The notes under the pieces: generated by a model
Told to the model about the DNA's origin: nothing
What the model saw: the letters and a program-made list of their open reading frames with translations, nothing else
Databases searched by the model: none
Position numbers and translations under genes: made by a program
DNA from: a virus
IMG/VR virus record: IMGVR_UViG_3300023276_000595
Coordinates: 1 to 42,507 of that record
Strand: one strand, 5' to 3'
Length of the DNA stretch: 42,507 nt
Shown: positions 21,956-29,782 of the stretch, one piece after another
Layout of the letters: each line of letters begins with the position of its first letter
Position numbering within the stretch: the first letter of the stretch is position 1

Positions 21956-22447
21956 TTATTTCACTGACTTTTCTATATTCTGGTATAAAAATCCGGTATC
22001 CAATGCAACTTTAGTAGGCCATCTACTCCCTTTGCTTCTTTTTATACTTATTGTACTTTGTTCTAATGGCTCGAACCCTTGATTATCTATGTTCTCTTGT
22101 ATACTTAAAACACCCTTTTCTGCTATGTCATCCAGTTCTTTATTCAACTTAACTTCTTTACCTTGTAATGCAGCTATTGTAGCTAGTCTAATCTCTTTCT
22201 CACTATCTTCTACCCAAGGTATTGCTGCTCTTGTTACGATTGGGCGAGGCTTAGAAGTAACTCCTGATTTTGAGTTCCGGACACCTCCCTCTAGAAAATT
22301 TGCTATTTCCCCGACCGATAATCCGCTTGGCTCATGTTCCTCTCCTCCAAATCCGACCGAGACACTTCTCTCCGTCAAACGTTCCATGTTTTTCATGATT
22401 TTATCAAGACCACTATAGTCAATTTTACTATCAATTTTAAAAGCCAT
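21956..22447 (-). CDS. HK97 gp10-like neck protein
   Basis: 163 residues from ATG 22447 (TTAGGTGTGAAAGGT upstream; a TTG at 22474 is less likely). SVSVGFGGEEHEPSGLSVGEIANFLEGGV...PRPIVTRAAIPWVED and EPLEQSTISIKRSKGSRWPTKVALDTGFLYQNI match the gp10-like/virion-morphogenesis pattern. Features are 'vGi.....g.svaeIA..nEfG' and 'pL...Ti..K......pLidTG.l..si'. It is involved in tail completion. It is the first minus-strand gene after the divergent early block. Confidence 0.82.
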   Translation of the reverse strand: MAFKIDSKIDYSGLDKIMKNMERLTERSVSVGFGGEEHEPSGLSVGEIANFLEGGVRNSKSGVTSKPRPIVTRAAIPWVEDSEKEIRLATIAALQGKEVKLNKELDDIAEKGVLSIQENIDNQGFEPLEQSTISIKRSKGSRWPTKVALDTGFLYQNIEKSVK

Positions 22448-22507
22448 ACCTTTCACACCTAATATAATCTTCAATATAAGTATTATAACATTTTATACTA
22501 ATTAATG

Positions 22508-22536
22508 TTGACAATGTGTTTGAGAGTGTTTATAGT
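22508..22536 (+). promoter_or_regulatory. Strong sigma70-type early promoter
   Basis: TTGACA (22508-22513), 17-bp spacer, TATAGT (22531-22536), followed by the rha-like gene's ribosome-binding site AAAGGAGAAG. Nearly consensus. Confidence 0.88.
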
Positions 22537-22567
22537 GTTCCTACTTACACAATAAAGGAGAAGTAAT

Positions 22568-23182
22568 ATGATCGAAGTTGAAATGACAAGTTTAGAAATT
22601 GCGAATAAGATTGGCAAAGAGCATAAGCACGTTAGAGAGCTTATAAATAAGAAGCTTCTACCGCTGTTATCCGAGGATTCTCAGGGTCGAGGATTCGACC
22701 GTGAACTTTTCCAAGTTAAAACAGGAAGTTACACTAATATACGAGGTCGTGCATACGATGTGTTTGTACTGAACCCTTATGCAGTTAATGCATTAATGTC
22801 TCACTACAGCCTTGCACAATCTATGATAATTTTAACAGAGTTGCATAGTAAAATTGTATTACTTGAGCGTACTGAGAAAGAACTTGCTGTAATGAAAAAT
22901 ATTGTATGGAAAGTCATAAACAATAAATCTTTCATCTCAAGAGAGTACGCACTTAAATCAGCAGGGATTAACCACCCACGGTTGTTCATGAAATATTTAC
23001 GCAGTAATGAGAGTTTCTATTCAAGTGTATTGAAGCGTGAGTTTCTTAAAGACCAACACGTTTCACCTAGTACGAAAGTTTTAATGTTCACACAAGACGG
23101 TTTCCAGTGGTTGTTGGGTAATACTGAGAAGATTAACTCTTGGGTTGAGGATAACAAGAAACTTCAACGCTGTATCTTATAA
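22568..23182 (+). CDS. Rha-family phage regulatory protein
   Basis: 204 residues. The N-terminal 100 residues (MTSLEIANKIGKEHKHVRELINK...FQVKTGSYTNIRGRAYDVFVLNPYAVNALMSHYS) match the pRha family: 'TTS.diAe..gk.Hk.vl..I' followed by a conserved Tyr/Gly-rich segment. The C-terminal half has a second KilA-C-like helical region (SFISREYALKSAGINHPRLFMKYLR ... FTQDGFQWLLGN). Likely a DNA-binding regulator of early genes. It is first behind a strong promoter at the head of the plus-strand block. Confidence 0.82.
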   Translation: MIEVEMTSLEIANKIGKEHKHVRELINKKLLPLLSEDSQGRGFDRELFQVKTGSYTNIRGRAYDVFVLNPYAVNALMSHYSLAQSMIILTELHSKIVLLERTEKELAVMKNIVWKVINNKSFISREYALKSAGINHPRLFMKYLRSNESFYSSVLKREFLKDQHVSPSTKVLMFTQDGFQWLLGNTEKINSWVEDNKKLQRCIL

Positions 23183-23214
23183 GGGTAACAAAATGATGTA
23201 ATTAAGGGGTGTAT

Positions 23215-23826
23215 ATGACAGAGGAACAAAAAGAGTTATTTTCTGTAAGGTTACATGAAGTTACTCACGCGAAGTTCCATCAATTACAAGGCTATGCTCC
23301 AAGGGAGATACTATTAAGCTCAGAGAAGAAAGATGGAAGGTTAGGCTTCTGTCTTATCACTCAAAAGACTTTCGATATCGTAGACAATACTACTGATCGT
23401 TATAAGGTGTTAGATAAATACTCTTCATTATCTGGAGTGTTCAACAGCAGATTTCATAATATTTGTGATAATGAAAGTGAGATAATACGTATTATTGGAA
23501 GTATGCTTGAGGATACAGAAGAAGCTATAGAGGATCTTGAATATGATGCAAGGGACTTATATGTAACTGACGGACTTGGTCAATCTGATTGGAATAATTA
23601 TGTAACATTAGCATGTCTTCCTTCACCAAGTAATGATGCAGAGTTAGATGTATTTTGCAAAAAGGTGAGGGATGATTTAACAAGGATGTTAGTAATACTT
23701 GAAACGTATATGTCAGAGATATATTCTATAACACACGAGTGGTGTAGGCTTGATACATCAATGAGGAAAGCTAATATGGAGCCTTTACATTATGTAAGGT
23801 ACTCTACACTACAAAATTATCTATAA
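23215..23826 (+). CDS. Hypothetical protein, early block
   Basis: 203 residues from ATG 23215 (AAGGGGTGTAT upstream; GTG at 23209 lies in that site). It is acidic and mostly helical (MTEEQKELFSVRLHEVTHAKFHQLQGY...SEIIRIIGSMLEDTEEAIEDLEYDARDLYVTDGLG). No membrane segment or known motif is seen. It is spaced 10 nt from the next gene, so it is probably co-transcribed with it. Confidence 0.7.
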   Translation: MTEEQKELFSVRLHEVTHAKFHQLQGYAPREILLSSEKKDGRLGFCLITQKTFDIVDNTTDRYKVLDKYSSLSGVFNSRFHNICDNESEIIRIIGSMLEDTEEAIEDLEYDARDLYVTDGLGQSDWNNYVTLACLPSPSNDAELDVFCKKVRDDLTRMLVILETYMSEIYSITHEWCRLDTSMRKANMEPLHYVRYSTLQNYL

Positions 23827-23836
23827 GGAGAAACAC

Positions 23837-24322
23837 ATGCAAATTAAGAAAGGTAAACCATTATTCTCATACAAAGACACATGGAACCTAAACACACAAC
23901 TCTCAAAAGTAATCTCCTCGGGACTATTAAAGTTTAAAGAGGTGATTAACGCTGAGGAAGGTAGAAAGGGTGTTCCAGCTTCAATCTCATGTTATTTAGT
24001 CGAACAAGGGGAAATCACTTATGAGGATGGCTTCTCACTGTCAGATGAAGATTGGGAGAAAGCTTATGCTTATTTCGACTATGTGCTTGATGAGATGATC
24101 TTTGCATTTTCTGACAATGGGCCTGATATTATGGCTTACGATTTCAAGCACAATATGATTCGTAGCGAGGTGCAAGATAACTCTCCGTGTGTTGCTATGA
24201 CAATTGAATGTACTAATGAGGAAGAGAGTGCAAGGTATAATAAGGATATGGTGGAGTATAATGAACGTTGTGAGAAAGGCAGGGAGTTGTTTGCTAAGTT
24301 TTATGATGGGTTGTGGTGGTAA
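23837..24322 (+). CDS. Conserved-looking hypothetical phage protein
   Basis: 161 residues, ATG 23837 with AAGGAGAAACAC upstream. It has KDTWNLNTQLSKVISSGLLKFKEVI, then GVPASISCYL and a central acidic helical part (EDWEKAYAYFDYVLDEMIFAFSDN). It ends in ESARYNKDMVEYNERCEKGRELFAKFYDGLWW. The 'tW..d..la..i...L..fk' opening recurs in uncharacterised T4-like early proteins. No function can be assigned. Confidence 0.72.
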   Translation: MQIKKGKPLFSYKDTWNLNTQLSKVISSGLLKFKEVINAEEGRKGVPASISCYLVEQGEITYEDGFSLSDEDWEKAYAYFDYVLDEMIFAFSDNGPDIMAYDFKHNMIRSEVQDNSPCVAMTIECTNEEESARYNKDMVEYNERCEKGRELFAKFYDGLWW

Positions 24323-24324
24323 TT

Positions 24325-25059
24325 ATGGAGGTAGGTGATATTTACAAGACAAATAATTATGGTGAATTGATTATTACGGAGATTATAAATTGTAAAAATA
24401 TTTATGTAGAGTTTATACAAACGAAGTTTAAGGCTAAGTTTACAAAAGTCAACATTGAAAAAGGAGAAGTAAGGGATCTCCTATACCCGAAAGTTTATGG
24501 GGTTGGGTACATCGGTGTTGGATCTTACCGTTCAAAACACCGTTCCTATATGGCTTGGCATAATATGTTGGCTCGGTGTTACTCAGAAGAATATCAAAGA
24601 CGTTACCCCACATACAATGGTGTCTTTGTAGCAGAGGAATGGCATAATTTTCAGAACTTTGCTAAATGGTATGATAATGAAATTATAAACTTGTGTAGGT
24701 GTTGTACCTACCACGTTGACAAGGACTTATCAAAGCAAAAATTTTACTCTGAGGATACTTGTAATTTGTTACCGCAAGAAATAAACAATCTTTTTGTGTA
24801 CAGGGATAAAAAGAGGGGTGAATACTTAATAGGTGTGAGCCTTATTAAGTCTACTGGGCAATTTAGAAGCTCATCCTCTTGTGGAAGGGCTTCTAAAAAC
24901 CTAGGTCACTTTAGTACAGAGAACAGTGCATATGAGGCGTATAAAGCGTACAAAGAAAATCTAATAAGTGAAAAAGCAAAGAAGGCTTACAGTGAGAATA
25001 AAATATCAGAAAAAGCTTATAATTCCTTGATGCAGTATGAGGTTACAAAAGACCTTTGA
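24325..25059 (+). CDS. HNH-like homing endonuclease
   Basis: 244 residues from ATG 24325. The diagnostic block YMAWHNMLARCYSEEYQRRYPTYNGVFVAEEWHNFQNFAKWY, then HVDKDL, FYSEDTCNLLPQEINNL belongs to a common phage HNH-like family ('W..ML.RCY....q...PtY.g..V..eW..F.nF..W.....ldKDl....k.YspetC.fvP..iN'). The C-terminus contains AP2-like residues (GVSLIKSTGQFRSSSSCGRASKNLGHFSTENSAYEAYKAYKE). It abuts the upstream gene and precedes a terminator, consistent with a freestanding mobile gene. Confidence 0.85.
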   Translation: MEVGDIYKTNNYGELIITEIINCKNIYVEFIQTKFKAKFTKVNIEKGEVRDLLYPKVYGVGYIGVGSYRSKHRSYMAWHNMLARCYSEEYQRRYPTYNGVFVAEEWHNFQNFAKWYDNEIINLCRCCTYHVDKDLSKQKFYSEDTCNLLPQEINNLFVYRDKKRGEYLIGVSLIKSTGQFRSSSSCGRASKNLGHFSTENSAYEAYKAYKENLISEKAKKAYSENKISEKAYNSLMQYEVTKDL

Positions 25060-25143
25060 TCATTTAAACCCCGCCAGCAGCCCTCTCACAAGCGTTTGTA
25101 TGTTCTTGATGCAATTGTACCACTACAATTTAAAACACCTTAT

Positions 25144-25175
25144 AAGCCCTCTACGAAGCAATTTGTAGAGGGCTT
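25144..25175 (+). terminator. Rho-independent terminator closing first early unit
   Basis: Stem aagccctctac (25144-25154) with gtagagggctt (25165-25175), 10-nt loop, followed by ttgtt. The 25060-25143 stretch before it holds no gene that I can support. Confidence 0.9.
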
Positions 25176-25218
25176 TTGTTGTGTGAAATAAACTTTTAAA
25201 TTAAATCACTACTCTTTG

Positions 25219-25246
25219 TTGACAGGAGGGTTCAGTGGTGTATAGT
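25219..25246 (+). promoter_or_regulatory. Sigma70-type promoter
   Basis: TTGACA (25219-25224), 16-bp spacer, TATAGT (25241-25246), 42 nt before the next start codon. Confidence 0.85.
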
Positions 25247-25287
25247 GTATCCAACAAAACGAAATAATCATAAACAAGGAGAAAACT

Positions 25288-25545
25288 ATGGATGTTTTAT
25301 TTTACAATTTAATTCGTAAGATGGTAACCACACCTGAAAGATTTACTATTACACAAGAGAGTTGTTTAAACCAGTCTTATAGTATGAAGTATGCTAATGG
25401 TAAAACCTCTTCTATCAGAAGTTGGTATATCTGTCATTCACGTAATACAGGGTTGTTCACACACCAAGATTTCACTCACGAGCAGTGTGTTAAGTTGGCT
25501 GCTGTTTGCCGTCATGTTCGTGCAATTCAACTAAGAGGCTTATAA
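25288..25545 (+). CDS. Hypothetical small protein
   Basis: 85 residues, AAGGAGAAAACT upstream of ATG 25288. The product MDVLFYNLIRKMVTTPERFTITQESCLNQSYSMKYANG...SWYICHSRNTGLFTHQDFTHEQCVKLAAVCRHVRAIQ has four Cys and many aromatic residues but no recognised motif. First gene of a transcription unit. Confidence 0.7.
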   Translation: MDVLFYNLIRKMVTTPERFTITQESCLNQSYSMKYANGKTSSIRSWYICHSRNTGLFTHQDFTHEQCVKLAAVCRHVRAIQLRGL

Positions 25546-25556
25546 GGTGGGATATT

Positions 25557-25918
25557 ATGAAACTAGTAAAGAAAGAGATAATCACAAAGCTTTACACTAC
25601 TGTTGGGGAATTCTACAAGGAAGACGGTGCTTGGTGGGAAGTTGATAAGCATGATGGTACGGACTTTTTAGTTGGAGGAAAGTGTGTAAAAGAGTTAGAA
25701 GACCTTTTATGCCATGTGGATTTGCAGGTTGGAGATTTAGTTAAGATTGTAGGTGGAGAAGAAACTAAGGTTGGTCTTGGGATACCACTATGGATGTTTT
25801 TATTGGCATGGAAGCTACTATTGTAGATATCAGCGGAAACGGAGATGTGAGCCTTAGGAACGGAGCTGGTGTTGAAGGTTGGTCTTGGGATGAATCTTGG
25901 TTAGAACTAATTAAATAG
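25557..25918 (+). pseudogene. Hypothetical gene apparently split by a frameshift
   Basis: ATG 25557 (AAGGTGGGATATT upstream) opens an 89-residue frame (LQVGDLVKIVGGEETK) that drifts into an unlikely ending VGLGIPLWMFLLAWKLLL and stops at 25826. From 25769 the -1 frame continues sensibly: GWSWDTTMDVFIGMEATIVDISGNGDVSLR...GWSWDESWLELIK, stopping at 25918. The combined text resembles small phage proteins of the type 'vGD.V.I....w...Md.yiG..atI..i....v.l....W.W...wLe'. A one-base indel near AACTAAGG is the simplest explanation. Alternatively 25789-25918 (ATG) is a separate 42-residue gene. A sequencing error is also possible. Confidence 0.6.
25767..25891 (+). repeat. 17-bp direct repeat (aaggttggtcttgggat)
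   Basis: Copies lie at 25767-25783 and 25875-25891, 108 bp apart (36 codons), both reading GWSWD in the same frame. They bracket the part of the gene that is out of frame with its 5' end. Confidence 0.9.
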
Positions 25919-25927
25919 GAGAGTGTT

Positions 25928-26116
25928 ATGAAACCAACATACTTATCTGGTGTGCTAGAATGCGAGGATTTACTAAACAACGGTCATAAGCTTCGAGAGA
26001 TACGTGAATTCATAGAGTTCGAGGCAACGGTGTTAGATTACCGCTGGAACGATTGGGTGCTTGGTTTTACCGAAGGAATTGAGTATTTTGAGAGATTACG
26101 GGAGGAGGGGTTGTGA
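25928..26116 (+). CDS. Hypothetical small protein
   Basis: 62 residues, TAGGAGAGTGTT upstream of ATG 25928. It is acidic and helical: MKPTYLSGVLECEDLLNNGHKLREIREFIEFEATVLDYRWNDW...GIEYFERLREEGL. Not recognised. Confidence 0.7.
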   Translation: MKPTYLSGVLECEDLLNNGHKLREIREFIEFEATVLDYRWNDWVLGFTEGIEYFERLREEGL

Positions 26117-26137
26117 GGTATTTACCTTCTATTTAGA

Positions 26138-26166
26138 TTGATTTGTGGTGATATAAGTGCTATAAT
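26138..26166 (+). promoter_or_regulatory. Sigma70-type promoter
   Basis: TTGATT (26138-26143), 17-bp spacer, TATAAT (26161-26166). The start codon at 26185 is very close, so the 5' leader is about 12 nt and holds the ribosome-binding site AAGGAGAAATTT. Confidence 0.8.
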
Positions 26167-26184
26167 ATAGTTAAGGAGAAATTT

Positions 26185-26427
26185 ATGAGTTTACGTAAAA
26201 GTTTAAGTGATGCTGTTCGTGAGGCTAAGAGACAGTCGGGTATGACCTACGATGAGATTGTTGAAAAGGTAGGTTGTAGTAAAAGTTCTGTTAGATACGC
26301 ATTGAACGGTGGTGATAAGGTTGGTATTGATATTATGGAACGTATTATCACCTGTTGTGGTTTTAGTGTTAGTGCGAAAATTGATAGCTTATATGGTAGC
26401 GATGACTATGATGATGTGGAGGATTAA
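26185..26427 (+). CDS. Helix-turn-helix transcriptional regulator
   Basis: 80 residues. MSLRKSLSDAVREAKRQSGMTYDEIVEKVGCSKSSVRYALNGGDKVGIDIMERIITCCGF is an XRE/Cro-like helix-turn-helix (recognition segment 'CSKSSVRYALNG' at about 31-42). It ends in an acidic tail (DDYDDVED). With its own promoter and a very short leader it may be autoregulated. A small phage repressor or modulator of the early block is the likeliest role. Confidence 0.78.
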   Translation: MSLRKSLSDAVREAKRQSGMTYDEIVEKVGCSKSSVRYALNGGDKVGIDIMERIITCCGFSVSAKIDSLYGSDDYDDVED

Positions 26428-26428
26428 T

Positions 26429-26626
26429 ATGAGATCATTAAAGAAATGCCTAAGCGGTTCTTCTTCTAGCTTATCTCCTGATGAACGTGATTTTGTAAGA
26501 GCATGGTTAGACTCTGATATAACACGTATGACGACTGAACCTTATAAGTATTGTTGTCTACTTGGTTGGTTTGTTCTTGATGATTCGAGCCATCCATTGA
26601 GTCCAAAAGAGGCTGGTTTTGATTAG
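26429..26626 (+). CDS. Hypothetical small protein
   Basis: 65 residues, ATG 26429 with GTGGAGGATTAAT upstream, starting just after the regulator stop. MRSLKKCLSGSSSSLSPDERDFVRAWLDSDITRMTTEPYKYCCLLGWFVLDDSSHPLSPKEAGFD is not recognised. Translational coupling suggests joint action with the regulator. The 26627-26750 stretch that follows holds no gene I can support. Confidence 0.65.
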   Translation: MRSLKKCLSGSSSSLSPDERDFVRAWLDSDITRMTTEPYKYCCLLGWFVLDDSSHPLSPKEAGFD

Positions 26627-26750
26627 TGAAATTGCAATCGTCATCGGCTTACTAAAAAGTGTGCAAGCTCTGTAGCCCTATGGTAGCGGGGTTTTGTATG
26701 CTCATTAAGTACCAAATGGAAAGTGTAGAGTATAAAGAGAGAGATAGAGT

Positions 26751-26999
26751 ATGAATGTAGATAATAAGAGAAAGAAGAATAAGAGTGAGAGGTTGAAGGT
26801 TAGTTCAATAAGACCTTCGTTCTATGGGTACCATTCGGAGTTGCTTATTAAGTTAGCTAATCAGTATGGGATAACAACACACACCTTAATAGTATCAATG
26901 GCAGAGATGTTAAATAAACAAGATGGTAAATTACCACAGGAGTTAATAAATGAAGTACAGGAGTTCAGACCATCCAAAGGTCAATCAACTAACAGATAA
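26751..26999 (+). CDS. Hypothetical basic protein overlapping the polymerase-like gene
   Basis: 82 residues. It has a very basic N-terminus (KRKKNKSERLKVSS) and then a helical region (RPSFYGYHSELLIKLANQYGITTHTLIVSMAEMLN) that could be ribbon-helix-helix-like. It overlaps the next gene by 50 nt in another frame, so the two are probably translated together. Function unknown. Confidence 0.65.
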   Translation: MNVDNKRKKNKSERLKVSSIRPSFYGYHSELLIKLANQYGITTHTLIVSMAEMLNKQDGKLPQELINEVQEFRPSKGQSTNR

Positions 27000-28230
27000 T
27001 ATTAGAGATTCTTTCTATTACAGTTGTGTGTCAAATCAAATAAACCTGATATTTAATGGCAGTGTTCATAAGCAATTTAGTGGTATCTACAAAGATTTAG
27101 TAGATTTATGCGAACATGAAGTTGAGGTTAAAGTTTTGTTATATCACTCTCTACTTTCTTACAAAAGGCAAACCAAAGGCTTCACAGTATGTCTTAGAGT
27201 AGAGGAATTCACTAAGATCAAACAAACAACTAAACATAAGGTGTGCAGTTACCGTAAGTTTACTTCAGTTTTATCTACTCTGGTTTCTAACGGGTACGGA
27301 ACACTATATGTAGGTGATAGGACAGTAGACCCAACATCTTATAAGTCAGTGTTTGTTATGTCAGATAAGTTTATTAACCTATTTAGTGGTAAGAATAAAA
27401 ACTTCTTCCCTACAATAACTAACAGCATACCTTATGATGATCTCGTATTAGTTATGTCAGAGAAGGATAAGAAAGGAAACAGAACAAGGTTACAAGGTAT
27501 AAGAGGAACACGACCACTTAAGAATACAGCTAAAAAGATTAACGACTTCTTAGCTAAGTTTGAATTCAGAGATGGTAATGGAAACAGGTTTTACCCAGAG
27601 GTTTATAGATCTTTCATTGGCGGTTTATTTAACTATGGTAGATGGTATTTCTCAGTGCAGAATATGAAATCATCAGCAAGGAGTGGAATTACTATAGATG
27701 GTGAAACTGTATCGGAATGGGACTTCTCATCAAATCATTCGCGGATCTGTGCATGTCTATGTGGTGTTGTATTGGAAGATACTTTCAAACCCTACAATAT
27801 ATCAGAGAAAGGTTTAGTAACCAAAGTCCCAGAAGATGGTAGTGAAAGGGATGTTTACAAGATGGGTATGATGTGTTTACTAAATTGTAAAGGTAATCAC
27901 TCCACTGCATTAAAGAACGCTTGGACTAAAGATTTACATGGTTACGAAGGGAAGGAAAACTCAAAGTATATTATAAGAGGCTTAAAAGAGACCAACCATG
28001 AGTATATGACAGAGATTAAGAAGCAAGATGCGGGTTCGTTGCAATATATAGACTCATGTATTATGGAGGAGACTATGTTGTACTTGGTTGATAGAGAAAT
28101 TCCATTCCTACCTTATCACGACTCAATCCTAGTCACAAGCTCATGTACGGTTGCTGAAGATGCACTAAGGTATGCTTGGGAGAAAGTATTAGGTACTAAG
28201 AACAATTGTGTTATTGATAAGAAATTTTAA
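26950..28230 (+). CDS. Polymerase palm-like protein of unknown function
   Basis: 426 residues, ATG 26950 with CAGGAGTTAATAA upstream. Residues 1-220 have no known motif. Then come TVSEWDFSSNHSRICACLCGV (a motif-A-like acidic residue followed by S-x-H-x-R), DVYKMGMMCLLNC (a motif-B-region-like Y/K helix), DAGSLQYIDSCIMEETMLYL, and REIPFLPYHDSILVTSS (HDS, motif-C-like). This order of motifs is that of the single-subunit T7 RNA polymerase / family A DNA polymerase palm. The protein is far shorter than either and lacks an exonuclease domain. It could be a replication-initiator or primase-type enzyme. The function is inference. Confidence 0.55.
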   Translation: MKYRSSDHPKVNQLTDNIRDSFYYSCVSNQINLIFNGSVHKQFSGIYKDLVDLCEHEVEVKVLLYHSLLSYKRQTKGFTVCLRVEEFTKIKQTTKHKVCSYRKFTSVLSTLVSNGYGTLYVGDRTVDPTSYKSVFVMSDKFINLFSGKNKNFFPTITNSIPYDDLVLVMSEKDKKGNRTRLQGIRGTRPLKNTAKKINDFLAKFEFRDGNGNRFYPEVYRSFIGGLFNYGRWYFSVQNMKSSARSGITIDGETVSEWDFSSNHSRICACLCGVVLEDTFKPYNISEKGLVTKVPEDGSERDVYKMGMMCLLNCKGNHSTALKNAWTKDLHGYEGKENSKYIIRGLKETNHEYMTEIKKQDAGSLQYIDSCIMEETMLYLVDREIPFLPYHDSILVTSSCTVAEDALRYAWEKVLGTKNNCVIDKKF

Positions 28231-28244
28231 TAAAGGAGGAGCTT

Positions 28245-28943
28245 ATGCATAAGAAAGAAAATACTGTATATGTATATAAACTGTACGACTTAAATGGAGG
28301 TTTAGCTTACATAGGTGAGACTGTTGACCTGAATAGACGAATAAGTGAACATAAAGATAATTATATCCTTGGATCTGTATCCTACACAGCAGTAAAGGAT
28401 AAATATGAATCAGTTAGGTTAGAAGCATATTTGATAAGAAAATATAACCCTAAATTTAATAGGAGACTAGTGCAAGGGTGGGCAGATGAAGGGGAAGAAT
28501 ATATAAGTGGCACAGTGTTTAGAGAAGTTACCAACCTAGATGATATAGAATCTTGCAATGTTAATATGGGTACAGCAAAAGCTTTCTACAAAGATACTTT
28601 TGCAGATATGGTTACTTGTATAAAAACGTTACATAATGTATCCTCTTTTGATGAGGTACTGCGTAGTGTTTACTCTAACCCGAGCTGTGAGGAGCATTAC
28701 GGTTGTTTCTATGAAGAGGGTATGGAAATAAGTGTTGGACTATACAATCATAAGGAAGAGAGCAAAGTAATTATCGGGTGTCCAAATACACAATTACGGG
28801 TTGAAGTTTCTGAGTACTTTAAAGCTAAAGGTATTGTTGTGGCAACCCAAGATAGAGTTATTAAAAAGAAGATAACAAGTAGGGTGTTGACCAAACTAAT
28901 ACATAATCATGATTGGTTTAATTCAGATAAATATACCAAATAA
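28245..28943 (+). CDS. GIY-YIG endonuclease-like protein
   Basis: 232 residues, ATG 28245 with AAAGGAGGAGCTT upstream. The N-terminal 90 residues form a GIY-YIG domain (VYVYKLYDLNGGLAYIGETVDLNRRISEHK, then RLEAYLIRKYNPKFN supplying the catalytic Arg and Glu). The C-terminal 140 residues are unrelated to other nucleases in the window and contain YKDTFADMVTCIKTLHNVSSFDEVLR. Could be a freestanding homing nuclease or a host-DNA nuclease. It sits 14 nt after the polymerase-like gene, suggesting co-expression. Confidence 0.82.
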   Translation: MHKKENTVYVYKLYDLNGGLAYIGETVDLNRRISEHKDNYILGSVSYTAVKDKYESVRLEAYLIRKYNPKFNRRLVQGWADEGEEYISGTVFREVTNLDDIESCNVNMGTAKAFYKDTFADMVTCIKTLHNVSSFDEVLRSVYSNPSCEEHYGCFYEEGMEISVGLYNHKEESKVIIGCPNTQLRVEVSEYFKAKGIVVATQDRVIKKKITSRVLTKLIHNHDWFNSDKYTK

Positions 28944-28968
28944 ATTATAATAAACAAAGGAGAACAAC

Positions 28969-29688
28969 ATGAAATTACGACTCATTGATACAGAAACTTC
29001 CTCCCTAGACGGAGAAGTGATTGAATTTGCAATGATAACAACAGACGAGTGTTTAAACGTAGTGAGCGTCCAGAATCACCTCATTCACCCAACAACGAAC
29101 ATTGACCCATCTGCAAGTGGTGTTCACTTTATCACGGATGAAATGCTTGAAGATAAACCATATTTCAGTGAGGTTGTTGGTGAATATGAGATTGACTATG
29201 AGAATGATATGCTTATTGCCCATAACAGCAGCTTCGATAAACGTCTTCTTATCAAAGAAGGTATGGATAAACTTAAAGATGCAAAGTGGTTAGACACACT
29301 CGCTCTTGCTAAGAAATTGATACCTAAAGAAAGGTTTGGTAATCACAAACTTGGTACATTATTCTATGGCTACAAATGCTATTTAACAATGACCTACGAA
29401 GGGGCTGCACATCGATCAGACTACGATGTTTTCATGATGCGCGAAGTGTTGTTAGCTATTATGAAAGAGTTCAATTTGGACATACATCAAGCTTATGAAG
29501 CATCTATTGCAAAAGCACCTCCTAGACCTAAACTTCCCTTTGGTAAAACTAAATGCTTCTTCAAGAAACATAAAGGTAAATTATGGGAAGATGTTAAGAA
29601 AGATGATCCAGATTATTGTGATTGGATTAAGAGTAGCTTTGGAGGTGATAAGAAAAATAAAGAATTATTGAAATATTTAAACGAATAA
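28969..29688 (+). CDS. DnaQ-type 3'-5' exonuclease (DEDDh)
   Basis: 239 residues. All DEDDh motifs are present: LIDTETSSLDG (Exo I, D7/E9), IAHNSSFDKRLL (Exo II Asp) and AHRSDYDVFMM (Exo III His and Asp). The C-terminus LPFGKTKCFFKKHKGKLWEDVKKDDPDYCDWI resembles the extra domain of exodeoxyribonuclease X-like proteins ('MPFGKhKGk.l.dvP.dYl.Wl'). Probably nucleotide scavenging or repair during replication. ATG 28969 has AAAGGAGAACAAC upstream. Confidence 0.9.
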   Translation: MKLRLIDTETSSLDGEVIEFAMITTDECLNVVSVQNHLIHPTTNIDPSASGVHFITDEMLEDKPYFSEVVGEYEIDYENDMLIAHNSSFDKRLLIKEGMDKLKDAKWLDTLALAKKLIPKERFGNHKLGTLFYGYKCYLTMTYEGAAHRSDYDVFMMREVLLAIMKEFNLDIHQAYEASIAKAPPRPKLPFGKTKCFFKKHKGKLWEDVKKDDPDYCDWIKSSFGGDKKNKELLKYLNE

Positions 29689-29704
29689 CTTTAGTTAATA
29701 ACCC

Positions 29705-29732
29705 TTGACCTCAAGCCTCATTATGCTACGAT
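29705..29732 (+). promoter_or_regulatory. Sigma70-type promoter
   Basis: TTGACC (29705-29710), 16-bp spacer, TACGAT (29727-29732), 51 nt before ATG 29783. Weaker -10 than the other early promoters. Confidence 0.65.
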
Positions 29733-29782
29733 ACATACATCGAAAGCAAGTGGGGCTTTTATTTTAATAAGGGGTGTACGTT

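Noticed and set aside
26627-26750. Possible terminator (gccctatggtagcggggtttt) before the gene at 26751.
   Set aside because: The stem is short and mismatched; not strong enough to report.
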